Notes: generated by a model not told the origin, from the letters alone. A stretch of DNA of 64,000 bases from JAGDZR01 sp049115695 (GCA_049115695.1 JAGDZR010000012.1:62001-126000), one strand, 5' to 3'; positions 7,689 through 17,338 are shown, counted from the stretch's first letter. Numbers and translations: made by a program.

Positions 7689-10600
7689 ATGAAATTTGTC
7701 ATTTTTTTAGGATTACTGGCAAGTGCTATGGTTTCCATGGCTCAATCTTCGGATTTCAGACCTGATCTGAAAGAGGAACCTGGTAGGGCAGGCATGAGTA
7801 TTGATGGCAATGTGATAACACAGCCGTTAAAAGAGAGCTTTACCTTGACGGGTAAGAGTGTCTCAACAGGAGTTAGTACTACTTCGAGTGGTGAAGGCAT
7901 TTTGGGGACTGAAGCTGTTACGTCAGTCGTAATAAAAGGGACTGCTATTACAGGAGAAATCCCTTTAGATGAGGAAGGGTCTTTAGGCACTGCTGGTAAG
8001 TTCAGTAAGATTGTAAATATGAGTGGTGGAAGTTTTGTTTTTCATCTTAATGGTGAGACAGTGCAATATTATGGTGATATCAATGGGGATTCTTTACAAG
8101 TTGATAGTGACATATATTTTGTTGCATTCGATGGTAATGACACCACTTACACCCTCAAGAAAATCACCACCGTGGGTTTGATAGGCACTGTAAGGACAGG
8201 TGGCACTACAGGTTGGGATGATCCTGACACAGACATGATAGATCAGGGTAACGGGGTCTATAGACTAGAAGGGATTACCTTATTTGCCGGTGAGTGGAAA
8301 ATGCGAGCCAATGATGAATGGAATGCTGGTAACTGGGGAGATGATGGAGCAGACGGTACATTGGAAATTGGTGGGGCTAATATCATCCTGGAAAATTTGG
8401 AGGGTCTTTACGATGTAGAAGTTGATATTTTAAATAATAGCTACAGCATAACTAATGCAGCGGCACTTCCACGGCCAGGACCTTTCTCATTGAACGGTTA
8501 TCCCGTTTCGACCAGCAGAATTCAATTGGAGTGGGGTAATATTCAGGAATTTGTGGATGGGTTTAGGATTTATAGGAGAGCAGATGGAGATACAGAGTAC
8601 ACTAAAATTGATAGCGTTACTGTTGGTACAACCTCCTATACTGATTTGTCTCTACCTGCTAATACGGATTATTACTACAAGATTGAAGCTTACAATGCAG
8701 ATACATCCAGGTTTTCGGACACAGAATTATTTTCCACTTTCTCTACCGGACATAGTAGTAGACTGGAGAGTGTAAGATCTTTCGGCGGCCCTGATTACCA
8801 GTTTAGTTATGGTGTGTCTGTCGATGATTTTGGTAATTACTATTATGCTGGCAGGTTTTTCGAATCAATAAGTTTTGGATCAACGCAGTTGACGGCTACC
8901 GGAGTTGGTAGTTCAGCTTTTGTAGCCAAGTTTGGATCAACGGACAACCTTTTGTGGGCACAGGCATATGAGTCTACTGGATCGATAATAGTCAGGGGCA
9001 TAGAATCATTTGGGACTAGTACGTATGTCGTTGGATCGTTTTGGGGAGATTTTTATGGTAATACAAGTCCTGGCTATTGGTCTTCCTTTTTGATGAAAAT
9101 TAACAGCAGTGGAGGCGTACAATGGGTTCGTTCTATGATGTCGGAAGTTGATGGATCTGTCGATGGAATAGATTTAGCAATTGATGACTTTGGTAATGTT
9201 TATATGGCTGTTGAAATTGATGGAGGATCTACCTTTCGTGGCAGTACAGTCGGTACCGGGCCTGCATTGGTTAAATATGATCAAAATGGTAATGAAATAT
9301 GGATCCGTAATGGAACACCTGGGCTGGATGTGACTTATAGCATTGATGGTATTGTTATATCTAATGGCAGTGTATATATAACGGGGGATTGGGATAGTGG
9401 TGATGGCACCTTGAGCTTTGGTAGTAATACCCTCTCTGGCAATGAAACTAGCTACGATATATATGTTGTGAGTTATGGGCTTAGCGGGGCTTTAAATTGG
9501 GCTATTGATGCAGGAGGTGGTAATGCATGGGAATACTCATATGACATCACAGCTGATAATGATGGGAATATTTATGTTGCAGGATTACATTATGGCACAT
9601 TTGAGATAGGAAGTCTATCAGCAACTACTAATGGAGGGGGAGACGGATTTATTTTTAAAATTGATGCCGCTGGAAATCCTATTTGGGTGAATTCATATGG
9701 TTCACCTGGTTTGGACTATTTCCTCAATATCAAGTCCGATGGAAACTGGATTTATGGCTCCATGCTAAAAAGTACCCTTACGGCAGATATGGATGGAGTC
9801 ATGGTTGATAACGGAGCTGGCGCATTTGTTTCTATTGATCTTGGAGGAGTAACACGCTATGTTGAAACTATTGAGGGAGAAGTTGTTTTACGCGATATGG
9901 GTATTGGAGAGGAGTATGTCTATGTAGCAGGCGCATATGACAACACAATGCAAGCAAATGGATCCATATTCAATAATGCCTTAAGAGGAAGAGAAACATT
10001 GTTGGCAAAAATGGAGAGAACGCTTCCTCTTTTGGATCAGCCGATAGTTTCAGCTTCAAATGCGGGTGTTTCATCGTTTGATTTGAGTTGGAACACAGTT
10101 ATAGATGCAACAGACTATCACTATGAGGTCTCGACAACAGAGAATTTTGCAACATTGGTTAATTCAGAAACCGAAACAAATGGCACCAGCGTGACCATTA
10201 GTGGGTTGAGGTATAATACTACCTATTACTGTAGGGTGTCGGCTTATAATTTATTCAATGGAAGAATAAGTAATTATGGTGTGACTGAAATTACGACAGC
10301 TGATGATACTTCAGCTCCAAACATTGTCACCATAAGTTATGACCCATCATCACTTGCCACAGCACAGACTGTGGATGCGGTCATTAGAGATAATGGAGCC
10401 ATGAGTGATGTGCTGTTTTTTAAGAAAAGAGCATTGAGTAGTTCATTTTCAGAATCTTTTGCTGAAGTAAGTGGAGAAATTTATACTGGTCAGATCAGTG
10501 CCACTGATTTTGATAATTTGGGAGTTAGCTTTTTCTTCAGGGCCATTGATTGGGCAGGCAATCAAGTTGAGAGTGAAGTGATGACGATCCGGACTGCTCC

Positions 10601-11897
10601 TAGTTTTAATGAGACTCAGCAAATGGCTGGTATTTCTGCAGGAAAGAAGGAGGAAGATTATACGATCATCAGTCTGCCATTTAAGAGTATGAGTGCAGCA
10701 GAAGTGTTTGCTAATCTAGGACCATCAGGAGAAACAACCTGGAGGATTTGGGACTATAATGGTAGTAGTTATGATGAAAGTGTGAATCTTATTCAGCCGG
10801 GAAAAGGCTATTGGTTTATCGTATCAGAGGATGCCTTTAGTAATGTTTCATTTAGTGGTGTAGAGCCCGTGGAAGCATCGGAATCACAGCCATTTTCTGT
10901 ATCAGTCAGATCAGGTTGGAACATGATCGGGAATCCATATCCTTTCTCCATCAATATGAGTGAAATTAATGCTCATAATGGTGCCAATTATCAATTGCAA
11001 ACTTTTAAGGATGGAGGGTACAGTGTAGCTTCCACTTTGAAAGCATATGAGGGAGGCTGGATTGAGTCTAATTCATCAGGGAGTATTGAGTTTCCATTTT
11101 CGGCCATAACTGGGGGACGTGTTGATGATCATCCTGAACCTCGTGATTTCATCGTGAATTCAGGCGGTTGGGAAGTGATAATGAGTTTGAATGCTGAAGG
11201 AGGATGGTCCACGTCCAGTCCGGGTATTGGAGAGAATGGGGAGGCTATCATAGGAAAAGATCAATTTGATGTTTTTTCTCCTCCGTTGTTTGATAGATAT
11301 CTGACAGTCAATTTTAAGGAAGAGGTTGAAGGTAGAATGACCAGGAGTATCCACCCACCTAGCCATCAAAATGTTTGGGAATTTGAAATTCAGACACATT
11401 TGGAAGAAGGAACGCAGATGACAATCGATTTTACAGGAATCCCTAATTTGAATGGAGATGAGAAGTTGGTTTTGTTCAATACAGTTGATGCAAGCATTAC
11501 GCCGATCACAGATTTAGGTTCATATCAATTCACCTATCGACCTGGCGGCAAATTTGTTGCCATAAAGGGAACAGATGAATTCATCAACGAGACGACTCGT
11601 TTGGAATGGATTGTTGCGTCCAATATTTATCCGAATCCGACGGATGGTCAAATTTCATTGGATTTGAACTTACCCGAAACAATGAGTGCATACAGTGTAT
11701 TGCTTCGAATTACGGACTTATCCGGAAGAGAAGTTATGGAGTTTGACCCTTTGATGGTTGGGGCAGGAAAAACACATTTCAATGCCGAATTAGATGGTAT
11801 AAACAAAACAGGGTTGTATGTGTTGTCAATTAATGTCTATGAAAATGGGAATATCTCATTCAATGACAGTAAAAGATTTTTCTTGAATCGAAGATAA
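7689..11897 (+). CDS. Large modular cell-surface protein secreted by the type IX system
   Basis: I place the start at the ATG at 7689 (1402 aa) because it begins a clean signal peptide (MKFVIFLGLLASAMVSMAQ). An earlier in-frame TTG at 7650 would add a charged leader. In order there is a beta-rich N-terminus and a SusE/SusF-like starch-binding-type module at about 153-255 (TGGWDDPDTDM-like, GDDGADGTLEIGGANI). A fibronectin III domain spans about 261-350, SBBP-type beta-propeller repeats about 356-778, and a second fibronectin III about 781-873. Further beta domains follow. From about residue 1308 there is a type IX C-terminal sorting domain (NIYPNPTDGQ, ending KRFFLNRR). It is probably displayed on the outer membrane as an adhesin or glycan-binding protein. 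It sits directly upstream of a caspase-like gene, 36 bases away. Confidence 0.85.
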   Translation: MKFVIFLGLLASAMVSMAQSSDFRPDLKEEPGRAGMSIDGNVITQPLKESFTLTGKSVSTGVSTTSSGEGILGTEAVTSVVIKGTAITGEIPLDEEGSLGTAGKFSKIVNMSGGSFVFHLNGETVQYYGDINGDSLQVDSDIYFVAFDGNDTTYTLKKITTVGLIGTVRTGGTTGWDDPDTDMIDQGNGVYRLEGITLFAGEWKMRANDEWNAGNWGDDGADGTLEIGGANIILENLEGLYDVEVDILNNSYSITNAAALPRPGPFSLNGYPVSTSRIQLEWGNIQEFVDGFRIYRRADGDTEYTKIDSVTVGTTSYTDLSLPANTDYYYKIEAYNADTSRFSDTELFSTFSTGHSSRLESVRSFGGPDYQFSYGVSVDDFGNYYYAGRFFESISFGSTQLTATGVGSSAFVAKFGSTDNLLWAQAYESTGSIIVRGIESFGTSTYVVGSFWGDFYGNTSPGYWSSFLMKINSSGGVQWVRSMMSEVDGSVDGIDLAIDDFGNVYMAVEIDGGSTFRGSTVGTGPALVKYDQNGNEIWIRNGTPGLDVTYSIDGIVISNGSVYITGDWDSGDGTLSFGSNTLSGNETSYDIYVVSYGLSGALNWAIDAGGGNAWEYSYDITADNDGNIYVAGLHYGTFEIGSLSATTNGGGDGFIFKIDAAGNPIWVNSYGSPGLDYFLNIKSDGNWIYGSMLKSTLTADMDGVMVDNGAGAFVSIDLGGVTRYVETIEGEVVLRDMGIGEEYVYVAGAYDNTMQANGSIFNNALRGRETLLAKMERTLPLLDQPIVSASNAGVSSFDLSWNTVIDATDYHYEVSTTENFATLVNSETETNGTSVTISGLRYNTTYYCRVSAYNLFNGRISNYGVTEITTADDTSAPNIVTISYDPSSLATAQTVDAVIRDNGAMSDVLFFKKRALSSSFSESFAEVSGEIYTGQISATDFDNLGVSFFFRAIDWAGNQVESEVMTIRTAPSFNETQQMAGISAGKKEEDYTIISLPFKSMSAAEVFANLGPSGETTWRIWDYNGSSYDESVNLIQPGKGYWFIVSEDAFSNVSFSGVEPVEASESQPFSVSVRSGWNMIGNPYPFSINMSEINAHNGANYQLQTFKDGGYSVASTLKAYEGGWIESNSSGSIEFPFSAITGGRVDDHPEPRDFIVNSGGWEVIMSLNAEGGWSTSSPGIGENGEAIIGKDQFDVFSPPLFDRYLTVNFKEEVEGRMTRSIHPPSHQNVWEFEIQTHLEEGTQMTIDFTGIPNLNGDEKLVLFNTVDASITPITDLGSYQFTYRPGGKFVAIKGTDEFINETTRLEWIVASNIYPNPTDGQISLDLNLPETMSAYSVLLRITDLSGREVMEFDPLMVGAGKTHFNAELDGINKTGLYVLSINVYENGNISFNDSKRFFLNRR

Positions 11898-11933
11898 ATT
11901 ATAGTTAAATTGTACTTGGAAAAAAGTAAACCC

Positions 11934-12953
11934 ATGAAACTTTCACTAACATTCTTATTGTGCCTGGCAGTAGCCTTACCTTCAATTGGTCAGGTTTCGG
12001 AGGGTACTAGTAATTCAATTAATCTTGGAGCTGTTCTAAAGAAAGCTTACGAAGAAAAGGAAAGTCAACCTAAAACAGTTGTAGTGGAGCAACCCGTTGC
12101 AGAAGCTGAAAAGGTTGAAATCGTATTGGCGTCAGATGTCGATCTTAATATACCCAAGACAGACATAGTTAACGAATATGGTATTGCTGTTATCATTGGC
12201 AATCGTGATTATCAGAATACTAAAAATGTAGACTATGCGATCAATGATGCCATGGCTATGAAGAAATATGTGCAGCAAACGATGGGATTTCGGGATGGCA
12301 ATATTTTTTATGTAGAGAATGCTTCTAAGACTGATTTTGAGATATTATTTGGAACTAAGGACGATTATAGAGGTCAACTGTACAATGCAGTTAGGGCTGA
12401 TATGTCTGATGTCTTTATTTTCTATTCAGGTCACGGCGCACCAGATGTCAATACCAACACTGGTTACTTTGTTCCGGTCGAATGTAATCCTCAGTATATT
12501 AATTTAACAGGCTATAACAGTGATGTACTGTTTACCAACCTTTCAAAAATCCCGGCTAAGTCAGTAACAGTGGCAATGGATGCTTGTTTCTCAGGAGCTG
12601 AAATACTGGAGAATGTATCTCCTGTGGGTATCCAGTCAAAAGGTTTTAACAGTGTAGACAATGGTGTTTTCATTTCTTCATCAGCAGGTACTCAGGTATC
12701 TAGTTGGTACACGGAGAAGGAGCATGGTATGTTTACCTACTTCTTTTTGAAGGCAATACAGAATAGGAATGCAGATGCTGATAAAGATGGTCAATTGACA
12801 GCAAATGAGATATTTAGATTCGTTTATGAGGAAGTTCCTTACCATGCGAGAAGGTTTAGGAACGTAGACCAAACGCCAACTTTGCAAGGATCTAAGAGGG
12901 ATCAGGTGGTTGTAAGTTTTGAAGCGCCGATAGAAGAAAATACAGATTATTAA
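11934..12953 (+). CDS. Exported caspase-fold (C14, metacaspase-like) peptidase with EF-hand loop
   Basis: The start is taken at ATG 11934 (339 aa), which opens a signal peptide (MKLSLTFLLCLAVALPSIGQ). The upstream in-frame TTG at 11910 would spoil it. A linker of about 60 aa is followed by a p20-like caspase domain starting at EYGIAVIIGNRDY. The catalytic dyad is intact: His167 in YSGHGAP and Cys218 in DACFSGA. Residues 281-292 form a textbook 12-residue EF-hand loop (DADKDGQLTANE), which suggests calcium control, as in many metacaspases. C14 proteases of this kind cut after Arg or Lys; the target here is unknown. It follows the large surface protein gene by 36 bases and is closed by a strong terminator at 12959-13010. 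Confidence 0.88.
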   Translation: MKLSLTFLLCLAVALPSIGQVSEGTSNSINLGAVLKKAYEEKESQPKTVVVEQPVAEAEKVEIVLASDVDLNIPKTDIVNEYGIAVIIGNRDYQNTKNVDYAINDAMAMKKYVQQTMGFRDGNIFYVENASKTDFEILFGTKDDYRGQLYNAVRADMSDVFIFYSGHGAPDVNTNTGYFVPVECNPQYINLTGYNSDVLFTNLSKIPAKSVTVAMDACFSGAEILENVSPVGIQSKGFNSVDNGVFISSSAGTQVSSWYTEKEHGMFTYFFLKAIQNRNADADKDGQLTANEIFRFVYEEVPYHARRFRNVDQTPTLQGSKRDQVVVSFEAPIEENTDY

Positions 12954-12958
12954 ATCAT

Positions 12959-13010
12959 AGGTGCCATTTTTCATAGTTTTAAATTATTGATGAAGAATGG
13001 CACCTTTTTT
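12959..13010 (+). terminator. Strong intrinsic terminator between caspase gene and DUF4384 gene
   Basis: A stem of about 16 pairs with one wobble (AGGTGCCATT...AATGGCACCT) is followed by six T. The next same-direction start (13027) comes only 16 bases after the T-run, which leaves no room for a promoter downstream of the terminator. Confidence 0.85.
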
Positions 13011-13026
13011 GTGTTTTGGAATTAAA

Positions 13027-13932
13027 ATGAAAATATTCAAAGAATATATTGTACTAATTTTTGTTCTTGGGTTGTTTGTAACAAGCAATGCTCAAACCAA
13101 AACTCAGCGTGTTTCTGGTGAACATAGAATGAGAATTGAATCATATATGTCCGTAGATAGGGCCACAGATCAGGCGCTCGAACAAGCTCGAATCAATGCA
13201 TTGGCTGATGCATTTGGTACTAAAGTATCTCAGTCTACTATGACCCGTATTGAAACGAGCAATACAAATACTAATACCCGGTTTAGTACATTGGCGAACA
13301 GTATGGTCAACGGAATCTGGTTGGAAGACCTTCAGGAACCAAAGGTCGAGATTATAAATGAAGGGTCAGATCGATGGTTGGAGGTTTCAGTCGTAGGAAG
13401 GGCCAGATATAATGAGAAGGTAGCTGTTGATTTCGAGGTAATGTCACTGAAATGTAGAGAAAAGGGCTGTGCTACACAGGATTTCAAAGAAGGAGAAACA
13501 GTATTCTTATACTTCAATAGTCCGGTTGATGGATATCTCAGTGTCTACATTGACGATGAGACAAACTGCCAAATGCTACTTCCATATCAAAATGAGAGGA
13601 CAAATAGCATGAAAATTGAAGCGGATACTGAGTATATCCTATTTTCAAATCAGCATCCTTACAGCAGCCAAATCAGCGATATTGACCAGTATCAATTGTT
13701 CACCAACTTCGAGTCCGAGATGAATTTACTATATGTCATATTCTCGACTGAGGACTATTACAAGCCTCGATTGGAGGACAACAATGCAGAATATAAAGCT
13801 CAGAATGACTCAAGATTATCCGATTTTCCAAAATATACGGATTCACGAAGTTTCAGAAAGTGGTTGAATAAAAATCTAGGTCAGAACGACGAGATGTTCT
13901 TGGAAGTAATTGACATCACCATATCCAAATAA
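13027..13932 (+). CDS. Exported LPP20/FlgT-N-like plus DUF4384 protein
   Basis: The start is ATG 13027 (301 aa), which opens a signal peptide (MKIFKEYIVLIFVLGLFVTSNAQ). An ATG at 12997 lies inside the terminator stem and is rejected. Residues about 25-130 look like the LPP20/FlgT N-terminal type of fold (ATDQALEQARINALADAFG). Residues about 145-220 match DUF4384, a domain often fused or linked to caspase-like or kinase modules in bacteria (VFLYFNSPVDGYLSVYI, CQMLLPYQNE). No enzyme motif is seen. Its stop is two bases from the ATG of the WD40-caspase gene, so the two are surely co-translated. A role as periplasmic partner, scaffold or inhibitor of the caspase is an inference from context. Confidence 0.78.
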   Translation: MKIFKEYIVLIFVLGLFVTSNAQTKTQRVSGEHRMRIESYMSVDRATDQALEQARINALADAFGTKVSQSTMTRIETSNTNTNTRFSTLANSMVNGIWLEDLQEPKVEIINEGSDRWLEVSVVGRARYNEKVAVDFEVMSLKCREKGCATQDFKEGETVFLYFNSPVDGYLSVYIDDETNCQMLLPYQNERTNSMKIEADTEYILFSNQHPYSSQISDIDQYQLFTNFESEMNLLYVIFSTEDYYKPRLEDNNAEYKAQNDSRLSDFPKYTDSRSFRKWLNKNLGQNDEMFLEVIDITISK

Positions 13933-13934
13933 CT

Positions 13935-16664
13935 ATGAGATTCATTGCGGTTCCATTGTTACTCATCACCCTGCTAGCGGGAGCTCAGATGCCCAATGAC
14001 AAGGCATTCTTGATCGTAGATCCAGTTGGGCATAATGCCACCGTCAATGATATTGTCTATAGCCCTTTAACAAAAGAGTTAATAACGGTAAGCGATGATA
14101 AATCTGTCAGGTTGTGGGATATTGAAAATGAAAACCTGAATAGAACTTTCAAGCCATTCAGTGCTGCCAATGGCCCAATAGGTATGTTGTATGCCGGAGC
14201 TATTTCTCCGGACGGTCAGTTTCTGGCTGTGGCTGGATACTCTTCCCGTAATGATATCAAGATCATAGATCTTCAAAAAAATAAGATCCGTCAAGTGTTG
14301 GTGAGGCATAACAATGTAGTGACAGACCTGGAGTTCAGCCCTGACGGTCAATATTTGGCAAGCGCCTCTTCAGATGAAAGCATCATTGTTTGGAAGGGTG
14401 CAGGTGGAACCTATGTTCACGAAGCTACACTCTACCAACATCAGGGAAGAGTCAATGATCTGGCATTTTCACCAGATGGCCTGAAACTAGTTACTGTTTC
14501 TGATGATGAAACTCACAAGTTATGGGACATGCGAGATCTCTCAGTTGATCCAATTACCAATAAAAATCATCTAGGTGCTGTAAAGCGTGTAGCTGCTGGT
14601 ACGCCGGGATATCTTACTGGAGGAGAAAAGGGAATTGTTAATTTATGGTCCTGGGACGGAGGATTATCCAGGCAAGTGACACAATTCGGATCAGAGGTTT
14701 TGAATATGTCGGCCATGGGGAATAAGGCCTTCATTTCAGCGGATCGTCAGGTAACTTTGGATCTACGCTATCCAGGAGATCTGGATGCTGTTTTTTCAAG
14801 GGATCAAACGGTTACGGCTAGTTACTGGATGAGTGATGACAAGCTCGCAGTGGCGATGGGACGTGATGGAAACCTTGTAATCATTGAACAAGGAACACCA
14901 TCCATGGCTTTTACTGGTAGAGGTCAAAGCGTTCAAAGACTTTACATCAAAGGAGATCAGTTGGGCATGTCCCTGACAGGTAAAACACCTGATTTCTTCT
15001 ATGACTTTGAAGAGGGAAAAATTGTCAGAGATAAGTCAAAACTTACGGGGTTTAAGGGACCAAAGCTGTCTGATGGTACTTTTGAATTCACCAGAGTCGG
15101 ACGAAATCAATTAGTATTTGGCTCGAGTTTTCAGGTAAACAATACCACAAATGACGGGAATGTGCTTAGCTATACATTACTTGCTAATGGAAATGTAGTT
15201 GTTGGGAGTGATCGAACGTTGAGAGTCTATGATCCTAAAGGGTTGTTGTTAAAGACGCTATCCGGGCATAATGGTCAGGTTTTATCAGTTGTCAGTAACG
15301 AGAAGTATTTCTTCACATTGGGTGGTGACCAAATCATAAAAGTTTGGAGTGTTGACAACCTGGAATTAGTCTATAACCTATTCCTTTCTAAGGAGTTCGA
15401 ATGGATTTTGTGGGGTGAAAATGGGAAATATACTGCCTCCGCCGGAGGTGAGAGATTTTTAAGCTGGCAAACCAACAAAAGTGAGGATGAATTAGCAGAG
15501 CTTATTAATGTTAGTACTTTCAGTAATAAATTTCTTGAGCCTGAAATTCCAGCAGAGACTGAAGTAATACGGGATCAGCAAACGGTACAACTACCCGATA
15601 AGCCAGAGATCAAATGGAATTATCCAGTTGATTTTCAAACGACAACTGAGGATGGTAGAATAAAAATATCAGCAACAATTGCGAGTAACGAGCCCGTAGA
15701 TAAAGTAAGGATTCTGGTTGAAGGCAAGCCATTGGCCTCAAGGAGAGGTGTTTCGGATATTAAGGTAATTGATGAGTTCATTGAGCTAACCAGTTATAAG
15801 ACCACAATTCAAATATTTGCGCACACAGCGAATTCAAAAATCTTGTCTGAAAAACGGGTTATTATTAATCCGTCAAATGTAATGAGCGTTGCGAGTGGTA
15901 GGACAATAGTTGATGCGATTGACAAACCAAAGCTGTATTTTGTCGGCGTTGGCGTTTCGGAGTTCCAAAACTCAAAATTTAACCTGACCTATGCGGATGA
16001 TGATGCTGAATCCTTGTACAGTGTTTTTGGAGACGACTTAAGTGCTGTATATGGAGGGTTTGTGGGTAAGAAAATACTCAACGCTGAAGCAACTAAAAGT
16101 AACATACTAAATGAACTTAACGAACTAGCAACTAAAGTCACCCCAAAGGATCAAATTGTCATATTTTTTGCGAGTCATGGGATCAATGAAGACGGCCTTT
16201 ATTATGTTCTAACTCACGATGCAAACGAAAATAATTTGAAGGGAACGTGTCTTAACTGGAATGAAATTGCCGAGGTGCTGAGTAAGCTTCCGTGTAGAGT
16301 GGTACTATTTTTGGATACATGTCATAGTGGAGCCTTGGGTGCAAGTTTGATGAGCAACGCCAATTATGTTAAAAATACAGAGGCTTTAAGGAAAATGGGA
16401 TCCAATGAGGTTGGAGTTGTAATAATGTCTGGCTCAACAGGAGACGAAAGCTCTCTTGAAAGTGCAGAATGGCAACACGGTGTGTTTACCTTGTCGCTAA
16501 TAGAAGGAATCAAGAATAAAAAAGCAGACCTGAAACAAGATGGGGTGATTTATTTAAGAGAATTAGATCTATTTGTTTCAGATAACGTAAATGAGTTGAC
16601 AAATGGACGTCAAAACCCAACGACTCAAAAACCAAGTACAATAAGTAAATTGATCATATATTAA
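13935..16664 (+). CDS. Exported WD40 propeller-caspase fusion protein
   Basis: The 909-aa protein has a signal peptide (cleavage near LLAGAQ, about residue 18). Residues about 30-500 hold WD40 repeats (SDDKSVRLWDI, FSPDGQYLASASSDES, SDDETHKLWDM, IKVWSV). Residues about 545-640 form a beta-sandwich linker, and about 660-909 a C14 caspase-like domain (PKLYFVGVGVSEF...). The dyad is intact: His748 in FASHGI and Cys796 in DTCHSGA. At 865-876 there is a degenerate EF-hand loop with Asp at positions 1 and 5, Gly at 6 and Glu at 12, but Lys at 3. WD40-caspase fusions are known in bacteria, where the propeller is thought to sense a partner. Here the whole protein is predicted to be exported. It sits in a tight unit with DUF4384 upstream and LPP20 downstream. 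Confidence 0.9.
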   Translation: MRFIAVPLLLITLLAGAQMPNDKAFLIVDPVGHNATVNDIVYSPLTKELITVSDDKSVRLWDIENENLNRTFKPFSAANGPIGMLYAGAISPDGQFLAVAGYSSRNDIKIIDLQKNKIRQVLVRHNNVVTDLEFSPDGQYLASASSDESIIVWKGAGGTYVHEATLYQHQGRVNDLAFSPDGLKLVTVSDDETHKLWDMRDLSVDPITNKNHLGAVKRVAAGTPGYLTGGEKGIVNLWSWDGGLSRQVTQFGSEVLNMSAMGNKAFISADRQVTLDLRYPGDLDAVFSRDQTVTASYWMSDDKLAVAMGRDGNLVIIEQGTPSMAFTGRGQSVQRLYIKGDQLGMSLTGKTPDFFYDFEEGKIVRDKSKLTGFKGPKLSDGTFEFTRVGRNQLVFGSSFQVNNTTNDGNVLSYTLLANGNVVVGSDRTLRVYDPKGLLLKTLSGHNGQVLSVVSNEKYFFTLGGDQIIKVWSVDNLELVYNLFLSKEFEWILWGENGKYTASAGGERFLSWQTNKSEDELAELINVSTFSNKFLEPEIPAETEVIRDQQTVQLPDKPEIKWNYPVDFQTTTEDGRIKISATIASNEPVDKVRILVEGKPLASRRGVSDIKVIDEFIELTSYKTTIQIFAHTANSKILSEKRVIINPSNVMSVASGRTIVDAIDKPKLYFVGVGVSEFQNSKFNLTYADDDAESLYSVFGDDLSAVYGGFVGKKILNAEATKSNILNELNELATKVTPKDQIVIFFASHGINEDGLYYVLTHDANENNLKGTCLNWNEIAEVLSKLPCRVVLFLDTCHSGALGASLMSNANYVKNTEALRKMGSNEVGVVIMSGSTGDESSLESAEWQHGVFTLSLIEGIKNKKADLKQDGVIYLRELDLFVSDNVNELTNGRQNPTTQKPSTISKLIIY

Positions 16665-16681
16665 ACTAAAATTATAGAGCT

Positions 16682-17314
16682 ATGATAGCACAGAGATTAT
16701 TCGCTTTTATGCTTGTATGCGCCGTGGCGTTTACAGGATTTGCTCAGGTCAAGAACAAGGACTTCAAGACCAAGCTTAAGTATGCAAAGAAAGAAGCCAA
16801 GGGATATGAGAAAGAAGGCTGGTACGTGGCACCTGGCGATCTACCGCTCGAGAAACAATTGGAAAAAACTTATGGTAAACAATTGGAAGAAGATGAGTAT
16901 GGTTTCCCGAAATATCTGATTGCATCTGGTAATTCAGTTGCTGGGACACAGTCAGCTGCAAAGATGCAGGCTACAGAGCTTGCAAAGCTGGAAATTGCTG
17001 GCATGATGGAATCTCAGATTGCTTCAACAATAGAGACTCAGTTGGCCAATAACCAGATCAATACAGAGGAAGCTGCTACACTTCAGAAAACTGTTGCTGC
17101 TGCCAAGAATATTATCGCAACTCGAATGGGAAGAGTAATCGGTCTCGTTGAGATGTATAAGGATATCTCGAAGAATAAAAATATCGAGTGTTCTGTACAA
17201 GTAGGCTATAGTGTTGAAATGGCTCAGAAAATGGCTATTCAGGCTATGAAAGAGGAGCTTGAAGATGAAGCATCCATAGCGGCTGATAAGCTAGATAAAA
17301 TTCTTGGGTTTTAA
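16682..17314 (+). CDS. Exported LPP20-like protein
   Basis: The protein has 210 aa with a signal peptide ending at about TGFAQ (residue 22). The mature part begins with a Lys-rich helix. The region from about residue 75 (LIASGNSVAGTQSAAKMQATELAKLEIAG) is typical of LPP20-family lipoprotein folds, though no lipobox Cys is present. The C-terminus is helical (AIQAMKEELEDEASIAADKLD). It starts 17 bases after the WD40-caspase stop and ends just before a terminator, so it closes the DUF4384/WD40-caspase unit. This makes two LPP20-like proteins flanking one caspase, which suggests they form a complex with it. Molecular function is unknown. Confidence 0.78.
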   Translation: MIAQRLFAFMLVCAVAFTGFAQVKNKDFKTKLKYAKKEAKGYEKEGWYVAPGDLPLEKQLEKTYGKQLEEDEYGFPKYLIASGNSVAGTQSAAKMQATELAKLEIAGMMESQIASTIETQLANNQINTEEAATLQKTVAAAKNIIATRMGRVIGLVEMYKDISKNKNIECSVQVGYSVEMAQKMAIQAMKEELEDEASIAADKLDKILGF

Positions 17315-17338
17315 TTGAAACGAATTGTTCATATATTA

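Noticed and set aside
12997..13026. ATG at 12997 as start of the DUF4384 gene
   Set aside because: It lies inside the terminator stem, and the signal peptide begins only at 13027.
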